Of a stretch of DNA of 64,000 bases, positions 35,732 to 44,511 are shown piece by piece; the first letter of the stretch is position 1, and the number at the start of each line of letters is the position of its first letter. The translations under genes were made by a program, and so were the position numbers. The notes beneath the pieces were generated by a model. The model did no database searches and was not told the origin of the DNA. It worked only from the letters and a program-made list of their open reading frames with translations. The DNA is from Paenibacillus nasutitermitis (GTDB lineage Bacteria > Bacillota > Bacilli > Paenibacillales > Paenibacillaceae). The DNA is taken from positions 1,612,001 to 1,676,000 of the forward strand of contig NZ_BMHP01000001.1 of the NCBI RefSeq assembly GCF_014641075.1. The letters are read 5' to 3'.

Positions 35732-36597
35732 ATCATTCTCTCCTGTCCTTCTACGATAATCGGAATCATTAAGAAAAAGCTAAACAATCCGTAACAGAGG
35801 CTGTCTCCAAAATTAAAAGTCATCGGCGCAAGCCGCGGATAGATTTGCAGCACACCGTGTCCGTACCGCCACCCTGCACAGCAGCCAAGAGCGGTCAATC
35901 CCAAGAGCAGCAGAACTATCCAATCCCGCCGGTCCATCCGATAGACGGTGTACGAGCTGCGCCTGGCTGTCCCGTAACCGCGGGCTTTCATGGAATCTGC
36001 AGTTTGCAGCGCTTCCTCCAGCGACCACATGAGCAGCACGCGCAGCAGAACCATGCCATCCTGCAGCCGTTTGCGGAGGCCGCCGTGCCTGACATCGATT
36101 CTCCGCGTTCCCTGGACTATCGTAATCTGTCTTAGACGCCTAAGGAATAACGGAACCAGCCGCAGAGTCATCAGGGTAAGCAGGGAAGTTTTCGGTGCTG
36201 CAGCTGAAAACAAATACATAAATTTATCAGCGGGCAGGATGAATTGAAAAGATAGAAACAGAAGCAGAATAGCCAGCAGCGAGAGCATCATGATAACGCC
36301 ATAAAGGATAGCCTCAAGCGTAACGGGCTGATCCATAAAATAAAAAAGGATATACCAGCCGCGGTGGGAAAATAGCGGATTGAGTACCGCAACCGAGCCG
36401 CAGATCAATAGATAATAGGGAAGGGTACGAAGCAGCCTGGCGCGCTGCGCTCGCCCATGCAGCAGATTTAGCAGAAGTACAAACAGAATCAATGTTGCAA
36501 GAAACAGTGGATGCAGGAGGAGCATAGCAAGCAGAATAGCAGCCACATAATACAGAAAACAAACGGCAGGGTGGAGGGAACCGAATCCCGAACTCAC
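35716..36597 (-). CDS. ECF transporter T component
   Basis: A 293-residue EcfT-like membrane scaffold joining the S subunit to the ATPases. It has about six hydrophobic segments and the A-R-G coupling motif in D-S-M-K-A-R-G-Y-G; a related A-x-x-T-R-R-I-D-V-R-H motif is seen about 45 residues before. The GTG start at 36597 is set by GGGAGGAG seven bases upstream and overlaps the stop of the lipoprotein gene (GTGA). The two extra C-terminal helices match other CbiQ-type proteins. Confidence 0.8.
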   Translation of the reverse strand: MSSGFGSLHPAVCFLYYVAAILLAMLLLHPLFLATLILFVLLLNLLHGRAQRARLLRTLPYYLLICGSVAVLNPLFSHRGWYILFYFMDQPVTLEAILYGVIMMLSLLAILLLFLSFQFILPADKFMYLFSAAAPKTSLLTLMTLRLVPLFLRRLRQITIVQGTRRIDVRHGGLRKRLQDGMVLLRVLLMWSLEEALQTADSMKARGYGTARRSSYTVYRMDRRDWIVLLLLGLTALGCCAGWRYGHGVLQIYPRLAPMTFNFGDSLCYGLFSFFLMIPIIVEGQERMIWRKS

Positions 36598-37565
36598 TCG
36601 ATATCTCCTCCCAGATCTTTGCCCAGATCCAGGGTGTACAGCCATTCCACCGTATCGCCTGCTTTGACTTTATAGGCACCGGCGCTTTTGTTCGGAAATT
36701 CGCCGTCTACCCGGTACATCCAGCCGCTTTCGGAACCATGATCGAATTCATACACATTATTTATGCCCTCCACGTAGGCTGCTGCGCCGCGCCCGCTGAA
36801 CTCCATCTGGATTTTGTTGTTGCGGGTGATTCGCTTGAGTATATCGAGTACGGTATCTCCTTTCCCGATCTCAATGGGTGTGGGGGCCAGAACCGTACCG
36901 GTATCCGGATCGGCGATGATGGACAGAGTGACGGTATTCTCGGTTTTTGCTTCCGCGGCCGCTGAATCCTGAGCCTGAGCTGCTTTGTTTTCGGAATTTT
37001 CGGGTACGGAAGGCTGAGCGGCCCCCGGAACAGGCTTGGTACCAGTTGTGGCAGCAGGATCCCCGGCCGGTTTGGAGGCTGCAGGGCTGTTTTTTTCTGT
37101 ACCGGAAGCAGGGTTATCCTGAGATTCCTTCGGAACGCCGCTTTTGCCGGTTGACTCATCTGCTTGGCTGGATGATGGTCCGCTGTCTGTTTTCTTTATT
37201 GAAGGATCTTTGTCCCCGCCGGAAAGCTCGGCGGCTTTCCCTGTTGCAGGTTTTCCTGCTGTTTCCGGTGAAGTTGGCGCAGCAGGGGTCTTCGTCTCCT
37301 TGCCAGCGGTGGAAGGAGAGGGTACCGGTTCACCACTGCTGGCAGCGTTATCGGAGGAATCCACAGCCGAAGAATCGCTATTCGGATTTCCCTTGCTTTC
37401 TTTTCCGGCAGGAGAGTCCACAGCATTGTATGTGGTTTTGTCCTGGCTCTTCTCTGCCGCTATCGAAGGTGCAGGGTCTGCCTGTCCGGCACAGCCGGTG
37501 ATTAGCATAATCAGGATAAGAAAGCCGGTCAGCAAGCTTGAACGGCTTTTAGTGTACGTCGGCAT
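36594..37565 (-). CDS. DUF4430 (transcobalamin-like) lipoprotein
   Basis: A 323-residue lipoprotein with lipobox L-I-T-G-C (Cys near residue 25). A low-complexity Ser/Pro/Gly/Thr/Lys tether runs to about residue 215, long enough to cross the cell wall. The C-terminal domain (about 220-320) is DUF4430, also called the transcobalamin-like C-terminal domain, with D-H-G-S-E-S-G-W-M-Y-R-V-D-G-E-F-P. It is very close in sequence to the second DUF4430 domain of the giant protein upstream. It probably takes cobalamin from the S-layer protein and delivers it to the ECF transporter; this relay is inference. Confidence 0.8.
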   Translation of the reverse strand: MPTYTKSRSSLLTGFLILIMLITGCAGQADPAPSIAAEKSQDKTTYNAVDSPAGKESKGNPNSDSSAVDSSDNAASSGEPVPSPSTAGKETKTPAAPTSPETAGKPATGKAAELSGGDKDPSIKKTDSGPSSSQADESTGKSGVPKESQDNPASGTEKNSPAASKPAGDPAATTGTKPVPGAAQPSVPENSENKAAQAQDSAAAEAKTENTVTLSIIADPDTGTVLAPTPIEIGKGDTVLDILKRITRNNKIQMEFSGRGAAAYVEGINNVYEFDHGSESGWMYRVDGEFPNKSAGAYKVKAGDTVEWLYTLDLGKDLGGDIE

Positions 37566-37596
37566 GAATCTGCTCCTCCTCCTATAAAAAGGGAAG

Positions 37597-37623
37597 GGAA
37601 CGGGGAATACTCATCCCCGTTCC
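37597..37623 (-). terminator. intercistronic terminator within the B12 operon
   Basis: On the minus strand GGAACGGGGA pairs with TCCCCGTTCC and is followed by CTTCCCTTTTTATAG. It lies between the giant surface protein gene and the lipoprotein gene. Partial termination here would give more surface protein than transporter. Confidence 0.7.
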
Positions 37624-37636
37624 TTTCGTTCTAATG

Positions 37637-40600
37637 CTATTGGGTGGCTGAAAGTTCATGCAGCTTATCGGCTACGACGGCCGCCATTTCCCGGGTAACG
37701 GAATCGGCGGGGTTGAAATATCCGTCGAATCCGACCATCAGACCGTTGTCATAAACGGCTTCAATATCATTACGTGCATTTTTGCTAATGCTGGATTCAT
37801 CTTTGAAGGTAAACGATGCGTCATCCGGGCTCAGCTTGAAGGCCCGGGCAATCATGATGGCCATCTCCTGTCGGGAGACCGCCCGGTCAGGCTGGAATGA
37901 ATCGGCTGAGATGCCCTGTATGATGCCTTTCTCCTTCGCTTTCATGACAGAGCCGTAATACCAGCTTCCAGGTTTCACATCCACGAAGGATACAGCTGCG
38001 TCCTTATCGGGCGTAGCACCCAGCAGATTCACAAGCAATGTCGCAAACTGCGCTCTTGTCATCTTCTGTTTGGGGCCAAACTGCAGCTCAGTTGTGCTTA
38101 ATCCGACCATAAGCTCCGCTTGGTAGACGCGATAGACGGCCGCAGAGGCCCAGGCCGAAATCTGGCTGTCGTCGATAAATTTCCCTGTTTGAGCCGGCGC
38201 TTTTTTAGAATCGCTTAAATCATACAAGCCTGATTGGCCTTTGCTGTAACGATCGTAAGCGACAAGCGCCATTAAGGCTTGTTCTGTTGCCATTTCATTC
38301 GTTTGCTGCCCTGCAACATGTGCGAATCCGCCGTCGGCTTGACGAAAGCCAAACAGATTGGCTAACAGATCGCCATTTTTTTTCACGAAGCGGTCGTCTG
38401 CCGGATTCACCCCGATCGCTGTCAGAGCGATGATGACCTGGGCTGTCGTTTCACTATTCTCGTCGCCGTATGAATTGTATCCGCCCGATTCCAGCTGCTG
38501 GGACGATAGCCAGCTGACGGATTGATCCACTGCTTTCTTGACTTCGGCTTGGCCGAGGTAAGGAGCGAGTGCGGTTACCGCCATGGCAGTCATATCCAGG
38601 TTATCCTCGCCATCTGGCGTCAGCGGGAATGCGCCGTTTGTTTTCTGCTGCTGCACAATCCAGTCCACCAGCTTGCTGCGTGTCCAAAGCGCATCGGCCG
38701 GTACGGTGTAGTCGTCGCTGTCGAGCGCAAGCAGGGCAAACAAAGGACCGTTGGTTCCCTGACTGGTCATATTCTTGCTGCTGTAAAGGTTTTGAATCAG
38801 ATTGTAGCCCGCAAAGGTTGTTGGATCTTCACCCATTGCACGAAGCACCAGCGCAATACGTTCCAGATCCGTTACTTTACGGAAATCGCCATTGTTTTCG
38901 TTTAGTAAAGCCTTCAGCTGCGTTAAGTATGCTGCCGGAACCTTGGTACCGGAACGGGCCAGAGCGAATGCTTCCCAATCGCTTAGCGAGTCGCCGGCCG
39001 TGATGAATGACACAGCGGCTTGAATCTCTGCCGAGACATCACGGGATTTTTCCGCAAGCCGGCTTTTGTCAACCACGGCAAATTTCGTGAAATGAGTGAC
39101 TTTACCCGTTATCGTGCCGCTCTTCAGATCGAGAACTGCAGGGATCGGAATCCATTCTCCCGTTTTCTCATTCAGCCAGACGATGGCCAGGTTTTCCGGC
39201 TTATCCGTCCAGACCGGAACTTTGAACTGCAAATAGACAGGCTTCTGGAATTCGGTTCCATTCGGCGTGAAATCAAAGATGGCCGTTACAAAACCTGGTT
39301 TATCTGTTTTGGATTCCTCGATTTTGACCGTTAATGCCTGAGCAAGAGCGCCGGAAGGCACAATGAAGCGGATTTTCTCCAAGGCGTCCTTCAGAATGGT
39401 CTCACTGTCAGCCGCTACATTCTGAGTAAGCGATACCGAGGCAGAAGCCAATGCTTTGGCCAGTTGATCGATTTGTTCCTTGCTCATTTTCTCCGAACCA
39501 TTCAATAGCTGCGTGGTCGTTCCCGCTTTGCCGATCGGTAGTGTGTTGTTCGGTTTAATGGCTGCTTTGTTTATTTCTGTTTCGATAATTTGCGGAATAG
39601 AGGGAGTGCCTGCCGGCGTTCCCGTTCCTGTCACTGGGCTTGCCCCGGTTGAAGGATCTCCCAGATCTTTGCCGAGATTCAGTGTATACCGCCATGCCAA
39701 AGAATCTCCATTGGACAAGGGATATAGTCCTGCGCCGACAGCAGGGAATTGTCCATTCACCATATACATCCAGCCGCTCTCCGGACCACGGTCAAATTCC
39801 GCAAGACCATCGATTGCCGATACGTAGGCGGTAGCTCCTGATCCGCTGGAAAGCACTTTGCTGCCAAGCTCCCGCTTGAGCACAGAGAAAGCCGTATCTC
39901 CCGCTGCAAGGGTGACATTTCTGGCCGAGAGAATCGTGCCTTTCTGGCTGTCTCCAATTACGGATAAGGTAATGGTTTTGACAACCGGATTCGGATTGCC
40001 CGGATTCGCCGGATCAACCGGATTCGGAATAACCGGAGGATTCGGGTCTACCGGATTCGGATCTACAGGAGACACAATAACTTGCTCTCCAATTGCTATC
40101 GTGCCTTCACGGCGGACAAGGAGAGGAGGGCCGTTCTCCACATAATGATCAACGGAAACCTTGTAGGTTCCTGCGTTTGATAGGCCAGACGGGAATAAGG
40201 CGGCTCCATTCTCATCGGTGCGAATGGTTACCCCATTGATCGTAACTGCAGCATCGGCTGCTTTGGTAATGACGTCTTCATTCAAATTCCAATCCCAGCT
40301 GGATTGTTCAACGGTAACGGTAAACGGCTCATTAGCAGCCGGCTGCTCAGGTGAAGCAGTAATGGAATGAACCAATTGGGTGGAGCTGTTCCCATAATAA
40401 ATCAAAATATGATCAAATCTGGAAAGAATGTATTCGGACATCCCGACAGGAGGTGTCCTCCACTTGCCGTCCCGCTCGACTACATAATTCCAACCGTCAT
40501 AACCGCCAAAATGGCCAGCTTCAATTCCGTCAATGCTCTCAACATAAGGACCGTATTGGCTGCGTTCTTTTATTTGAACATCCAGGTTGCCTGTTGAACC

Positions 40601-42808
40601 AAGCTGCTGCAGGGCTTCCAGCGCATTGCGTCCTATTACGGTCCCGGAAGCAAGTTGACCCTGTGGGCCTTCAACCTCGATCTTGACCGAAACGGGAGAT
40701 CCGTAGAGCGGAACCCGGTTTAAGTTGTAAAGAGCTCCTTCCTGGTTCTGGAATAAACGGTAGGCGGCAAGCGCCTGAAGGGCCTGCTCGGTTGCCATGC
40801 CATTGCTTCCAGATGTCAAGATGTGAGCAAAACCGCCATCCTGCTTTTGGAAGCTGAGCAGCTTTTGAACTAAGTTAATGCCGTTCTTGGTGAAGTCAGG
40901 ACCGGTAGGATCAATCCCGTTTGCGGTGAGTGCGATAATCGCCTGCGAGACGCTTTCGCTGCTGTCCGCCCCATAGGAGTTGTACCCGCCATGCGTTTGC
41001 TGCTTCAGGGACAACCACTGTACGGCCTTGTCGCCGGCGGTTGCCGCTTCCGGGTTATCCTTGTAAGGGGCTATAGCGATCAAAGCCATTGCGGTCAGGT
41101 CAGGATCGCTTGATTCCGGCGAATAACCGAAGCCGCCATCCGGGTTTTGATTCTTCACAATCTCGCTGACCAGCTTGGCACGCGACCACAATGCCGTATC
41201 TGGAACGGAAAAATTTCTGGTATCCAAAGCAATCAGGCTATAAATCGGACCATTGATACCTTGATTGGTCATTTTCTCGTTGTTGTAGATCCGTTCGATC
41301 AGGTTATAGGTGGCAAAATTTGTTGGATCATAACCGAGCGCCGATATGCCGATTGATGTCCGCGCATAATCGGTTACTCTGCTGAATATGCCGTCTGCGC
41401 CCTGTACATTGGAGAGAACAGTACGGTAATAGCTGTCCGGGATGTTCTTGTCTGCTTGCGCCAGTCCAACCGCCTGCCAGTCGGAAGACACGCCAGTTGC
41501 CAGAATATGCTGCGAGCTGGCCGCGATCGCCGAGGTTACTTGTTCGCCGAGCGTTTTGCCTTTGAGAATGCGTAAATAATAAATCCGCGGTTCATTTGTT
41601 CCCTGTTGGGCAATAACCCGAACAAGACGCGGGGTCGTTTCGCTCAAGGCCAGAATCTTGTCGACAGGGGTGCCAACCGCGCCGCTCTTGTTGTTGACAA
41701 AAAGATAGTCGGCCACACCTTTGGCCGTAACTTTAATGGCATCGGCATCGATGATGATCTCGTCATAGATGTTTTTGCCGCTTGTGATTGGAATTTCACT
41801 AGTTATAGCAGGTGCATTCGTGCTTGTGAGCACGATCGAGGTGAGATCGGGCGTAGCCTGAACGGCCGGATCAGAGCCATGGGGAATAACGCCGGTTACT
41901 TCGGAGCTGACCTCCCCGAATGGACCGCCATCCATTTGAACAGCCGTTGACACCTTAATAAAATCAATATGATCCAAATTGACAGGCAGCCCGTTTGAAT
42001 CCACAGCCCAACTGATGTCTATCGGATCTCCTTTATTTCCTGTTGTTGCGTAGGGATTACTTGCCACATCATAAGGCGCGGTTCCATTCGCATGCGTATC
42101 GGGATATCCAAAGGCATTTTTGCGAATGCCGATATTAACGCCTGAATACGTGTAGCTAATATTGGAGAAATCATCAGGCTTTAACGGATAATTATCCGGG
42201 ATTGGATAATAAGCATGCTTGTGGGATCCGTTTATTTTGATTAGTCCATTGCCAGTATAATTATCCGACCAAGGAATATTGACGCCATTTACAGAAGTGA
42301 ATTCCGGTTCTGGATTGATATAAGTCGCCTGATAGTTTCGAATAGTTGTATCTTCATAGTGCTCGGAGCCTGCGATATCATACCATTGTCCGGGCTTGCC
42401 TGTTCCATCGTCCTGGGCAACGGCAACAGCAGCAGGTTCTTCAAACCCGCTGAAAGCATTGCCGTATACGGTGAAATCTGCGCCATAGGGATGATCGGGA
42501 CTATTCAAGACCGGTGAGTCCATTTTGAAGATAATAGACCCACCGAATCCGCCAAGAGAAACCCCGCTCGAAAGATTGTTATTATTCCAGACTTCATTAA
42601 TATCCCCGGTACCGCCCCAGGATGGCTCATTAATGAACTGACCCGGAGCAGGAAGCCATTGGTAAATACGGAGCGGTCCCAGATTCGGATTGGATGCGGA
42701 AGCTGCAGCTTCGCGTACCGATACCAACGTAGTGCCGAAGCCTGAAATTAGAACGGTAAAAGACAAGATGAGCATAGCGAGCTTGCGGGATAAATAAGGA
42801 ACCTTCAT
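37637..42808 (-). CDS. SLH-anchored toroid/DUF4430 surface protein, probable cobalamin binder
   Basis: A 1723-residue exported protein. Order: signal peptide (1-37); N-terminal surface domain (about 40-315) with W-L-P-A-P-G-Q-F and L-G-G-F-G-G; a beta domain (320-415); alpha/alpha-toroid 1 (420-695) with Q-N-P-D-G-G-F, H-G-G-Y-N-S-Y and Q-D-G-G-F-A repeats as in prenyltransferase-like barrels; DUF4430 no. 1 (705-808); an Ig-like domain (812-908); a Pro-rich linker; DUF4430 no. 2 (943-1048); a ZU5-like domain (1080-1250); toroid 2 (1257-1533), a near copy of toroid 1; three SLH repeats (1543-1723). Animal intrinsic factor and transcobalamin pair an alpha6/alpha6 barrel with this beta domain. 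The gene lies behind a cobalamin riboswitch and ahead of an ECF importer. Confidence 0.85.
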   Translation of the reverse strand: MKVPYLSRKLAMLILSFTVLISGFGTTLVSVREAAASASNPNLGPLRIYQWLPAPGQFINEPSWGGTGDINEVWNNNNLSSGVSLGGFGGSIIFKMDSPVLNSPDHPYGADFTVYGNAFSGFEEPAAVAVAQDDGTGKPGQWYDIAGSEHYEDTTIRNYQATYINPEPEFTSVNGVNIPWSDNYTGNGLIKINGSHKHAYYPIPDNYPLKPDDFSNISYTYSGVNIGIRKNAFGYPDTHANGTAPYDVASNPYATTGNKGDPIDISWAVDSNGLPVNLDHIDFIKVSTAVQMDGGPFGEVSSEVTGVIPHGSDPAVQATPDLTSIVLTSTNAPAITSEIPITSGKNIYDEIIIDADAIKVTAKGVADYLFVNNKSGAVGTPVDKILALSETTPRLVRVIAQQGTNEPRIYYLRILKGKTLGEQVTSAIAASSQHILATGVSSDWQAVGLAQADKNIPDSYYRTVLSNVQGADGIFSRVTDYARTSIGISALGYDPTNFATYNLIERIYNNEKMTNQGINGPIYSLIALDTRNFSVPDTALWSRAKLVSEIVKNQNPDGGFGYSPESSDPDLTAMALIAIAPYKDNPEAATAGDKAVQWLSLKQQTHGGYNSYGADSSESVSQAIIALTANGIDPTGPDFTKNGINLVQKLLSFQKQDGGFAHILTSGSNGMATEQALQALAAYRLFQNQEGALYNLNRVPLYGSPVSVKIEVEGPQGQLASGTVIGRNALEALQQLGSTGNLDVQIKERSQYGPYVESIDGIEAGHFGGYDGWNYVVERDGKWRTPPVGMSEYILSRFDHILIYYGNSSTQLVHSITASPEQPAANEPFTVTVEQSSWDWNLNEDVITKAADAAVTINGVTIRTDENGAALFPSGLSNAGTYKVSVDHYVENGPPLLVRREGTIAIGEQVIVSPVDPNPVDPNPPVIPNPVDPANPGNPNPVVKTITLSVIGDSQKGTILSARNVTLAAGDTAFSVLKRELGSKVLSSGSGATAYVSAIDGLAEFDRGPESGWMYMVNGQFPAVGAGLYPLSNGDSLAWRYTLNLGKDLGDPSTGASPVTGTGTPAGTPSIPQIIETEINKAAIKPNNTLPIGKAGTTTQLLNGSEKMSKEQIDQLAKALASASVSLTQNVAADSETILKDALEKIRFIVPSGALAQALTVKIEESKTDKPGFVTAIFDFTPNGTEFQKPVYLQFKVPVWTDKPENLAIVWLNEKTGEWIPIPAVLDLKSGTITGKVTHFTKFAVVDKSRLAEKSRDVSAEIQAAVSFITAGDSLSDWEAFALARSGTKVPAAYLTQLKALLNENNGDFRKVTDLERIALVLRAMGEDPTTFAGYNLIQNLYSSKNMTSQGTNGPLFALLALDSDDYTVPADALWTRSKLVDWIVQQQKTNGAFPLTPDGEDNLDMTAMAVTALAPYLGQAEVKKAVDQSVSWLSSQQLESGGYNSYGDENSETTAQVIIALTAIGVNPADDRFVKKNGDLLANLFGFRQADGGFAHVAGQQTNEMATEQALMALVAYDRYSKGQSGLYDLSDSKKAPAQTGKFIDDSQISAWASAAVYRVYQAELMVGLSTTELQFGPKQKMTRAQFATLLVNLLGATPDKDAAVSFVDVKPGSWYYGSVMKAKEKGIIQGISADSFQPDRAVSRQEMAIMIARAFKLSPDDASFTFKDESSISKNARNDIEAVYDNGLMVGFDGYFNPADSVTREMAAVVADKLHELSATQ

Positions 42809-42844
42809 AACCGACCTCTTCCTCTATCAATTGGTGGATGAACA

Positions 42845-42873
42845 CAATAAAAGCCGCCCTGAATGGGCGGCTT
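42845..42873 (-). terminator. expression-platform terminator of the B12 riboswitch
   Basis: On the minus strand AAGCCGCCC pairs with GGGCGGCTT around ATTCA, followed by TTATTG. It lies between the riboswitch and the start codon at 42808 and is the likely off-switch when cobalamin is bound. Confidence 0.75.
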
Positions 42874-42940
42874 CGGTATTTCCATGGCTATCCTAACAGA
42901 TATCCATTCTTTCATTCAGCTGTTCAATTGCTATGTACGT

Positions 42941-42979
42941 CTAATAGAATGCCAACGCAAAGAAACTGCCGTTTCTCAT
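42941..42979 (-). CDS. possible 12-codon leader peptide
   Basis: A near-perfect Shine-Dalgarno, GGGGAGGTGAG, precedes an ATG opening a 12-codon frame: M-R-N-G-S-F-F-A-L-A-F-Y. A small hairpin (AGAAAC/GTTTCT) covers the start. It sits between the riboswitch and its terminator. It could be a translated leader that affects the terminator, or the purine-rich site may only be part of the RNA switch. Confidence 0.4.
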   Translation of the reverse strand: MRNGSFFALAFY

Positions 42980-43016
42980 TCTCACCTCCCCGAAGAATTA
43001 GAAACATCAAGAAAAA

Positions 43017-43190
43017 GGCAGGTCTCCTGGCTCATGAATCATCGCTCCGCCATCGCCTTCCCAGCTGTGAAGCAGCCAGTGGCATATAAGACAGGGAGCT
43101 CATCATTTACAGTGGCGGGACCGCGCCGGCGTTGCACCGGACTTCCCTTTTAAGCTGCGGAACACGAAGGATCCGAAGCACCATTTTCCC
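43017..43190 (-). promoter_or_regulatory. cobalamin riboswitch
   Basis: On the minus strand the conserved parts appear in order: G-G-T-G-C leader stem, GGGAAGTCCGGTGCAA, the B12 box GCCACTG (43110-43116), and GAGCCAGGAGACCTGCC at the 3' end. Family knowledge: it binds adenosylcobalamin and turns off B12 uptake or synthesis genes. Here it precedes a terminator and the giant DUF4430 surface protein operon, which is the main evidence that the operon handles cobalamin. Confidence 0.95.
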
Positions 43191-43279
43191 GTGGTGATAT
43201 GAAATTGTAATCTTATCTTACTTCCCAGCTGTCCGTTTGTCTATCAGACTTTTCCAAGCATGAGTGGTAGGAACAAGCT

Positions 43280-43308
43280 TTGCTTTGTTGCGGATCACAA
43301 GTTATGAT
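43280..43308 (+). promoter_or_regulatory. sigma-A promoter of the alarmone synthetase gene
   Basis: TTGCTT and TATGAT are 17 bases apart, about 57 bases before the start codon. Confidence 0.55.
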
Positions 43309-43364
43309 AAGAACAAGAAATGCTCTGTCCGCTAGAGCGCACCTTTGAAAGGAATGACACCAGC

Positions 43365-44105
43365 ATGGATTTTCAACAAATTGCGCAAATCAGAAATTTT
43401 AAGCAAGAGATAACCCGATTTATGATGATGTATAAATTTGCTCTGAGCGAGATCGAAACCAAGATCGAAATTTTGCAGGAAGAATTTCAGATGCTGCATG
43501 ATTACAATCCGATCGAGCACACGAAATCCCGGTTGAAATCGCCGGAGAGCATTATTAACAAGATTGCCCGGAAGAATTGCGACATTTCGTTTTCCAGTAT
43601 CCGAACTCATATCCAGGATATAGCGGGCTTGCGGATTACCTGCTCCTTTATTTCTGATATTTACCGGGTCAGCGATATGCTCAGGACGCAGCATGATCTG
43701 GACATCCTGGAGGTGAAGGATTATATCAAGAATCCCAAACCCAATGGCTATCAGAGTCTTCACCTATTGGTCAAAGTGCCTATCTTCATGTCCGATCGCC
43801 AGGAGCAGGTATGCGTAGAGATCCAGATCCGGACCATCGCGATGGATTTCTGGGCCAGCCTTGAGCATAAAATATTTTATAAATACAATCAGTCTATTCC
43901 TGCAGAGCTCGTACGTGAATTAAAGGAAGCGGCGGATTCCGCAAATGCTCTGGATCAGAAGATGGAGCGTCTGCATACAGAAATCAGTATCATCAAAGAA
44001 GAACATCGGGAAGACGAGCTGGAGGAGCTCAAGCAGCTTGTAATCGATAACCAACAGTTTCGGCTGCCACCTGCGTTTCTCAAGCTCATGGAGGAAAAAG
44101 CTTGA
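43365..44105 (+). CDS. small alarmone synthetase (RelP/YwaC type)
   Basis: A 246-residue single-domain (p)ppGpp synthetase. It moves pyrophosphate from ATP to GDP or GTP. The motifs N-P-I-E-H-T-K-S-R-L-K, H-I-Q-D-I-A-G-L-R-I-T-C, K-D-Y-I-K-N-P-K-P-N-G-Y-Q-S-L-H and E-I-Q-I-R-T-I-A-M-D-F-W-A-S-L-E-H are all present, with no hydrolase, TGS or ACT domain. The wording N-P-I-E-H-T-K-S-R and D-F-W-A-S-L-E-H-K-I follows B. subtilis YwaC (SasA) rather than YjbM. AAAGGAATGA sets the ATG at 43365. The C-terminus is about 30 residues longer than usual. Confidence 0.9.
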   Translation: MDFQQIAQIRNFKQEITRFMMMYKFALSEIETKIEILQEEFQMLHDYNPIEHTKSRLKSPESIINKIARKNCDISFSSIRTHIQDIAGLRITCSFISDIYRVSDMLRTQHDLDILEVKDYIKNPKPNGYQSLHLLVKVPIFMSDRQEQVCVEIQIRTIAMDFWASLEHKIFYKYNQSIPAELVRELKEAADSANALDQKMERLHTEISIIKEEHREDELEELKQLVIDNQQFRLPPAFLKLMEEKA

Positions 44106-44143
44106 AAATTGCAATTTAAACTATAAATTTCTATAAAAACAGA

Positions 44144-44149
44144 TATAAT
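44144..44149 (+). promoter_or_regulatory. -10 element next to the ArsR start codon
   Basis: TATAAT ends only six bases before the ATG at 44156. Transcription would begin at or within the start codon, implying a leaderless message. No clear -35 is visible in the AT-rich flank. Confidence 0.5.
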
Positions 44150-44155
44150 AAGAGA

Positions 44156-44467
44156 ATGGATCTCTTACCTGTTATTAAAGCATTGTCAAATGAAACGCGC
44201 TTCAATATTTTGGAGTGGCTGAAGAATCCTGATGAGAATTTCTCTCCTCAGTTCCACATGCCCAAGGATTGCGATTTTGCAAGAAGCGTCTGTGTCGGCT
44301 CTATATCAGAGAAAACCGGCTTGGCCCAGTCAGTTGTGTCCGGTTATCTGGTTAAGCTGCAACATGCCGGTCTGCTGCAATCGCGCCGGATCGGGCAGTG
44401 GACGTATTACAGACGCGACGAAGAAGGCATCAAACGCTTTATTGCTGCCATTCAAAGGGAGCTTTAG
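44156..44467 (+). CDS. ArsR-family transcriptional regulator
   Basis: A 103-residue winged-helix repressor. It begins with V-I-K-A-L-S-N-E-T-R-F-N-I-L-E-W-L and has the recognition helix T-G-L-A-Q-S-V-V-S-G-Y-L-V-K-L-Q-H-A-G-L-L. Cys residues occur in K-D-C-D-F-A-R-S-V-C-V-G, a loop that could sense thiol-reactive agents or metal. There is no Shine-Dalgarno upstream, and the -10 almost touches the ATG. The neighbouring gene is an Old Yellow Enzyme, with a 26-bp palindrome between them as likely operator. Confidence 0.85.
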   Translation: MDLLPVIKALSNETRFNILEWLKNPDENFSPQFHMPKDCDFARSVCVGSISEKTGLAQSVVSGYLVKLQHAGLLQSRRIGQWTYYRRDEEGIKRFIAAIQREL

Positions 44468-44511
44468 GCTCTGAAAGACAGGAGCTGGAAGCTCCAGCTT
44501 CTGATCTCTTA

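Noticed and set aside
36947..37587. Plus-strand open frames of 147 and 184 codons
   Set aside because: They are antisense to the low-complexity tether of the DUF4430 lipoprotein; the open frames come from its biased codon composition.
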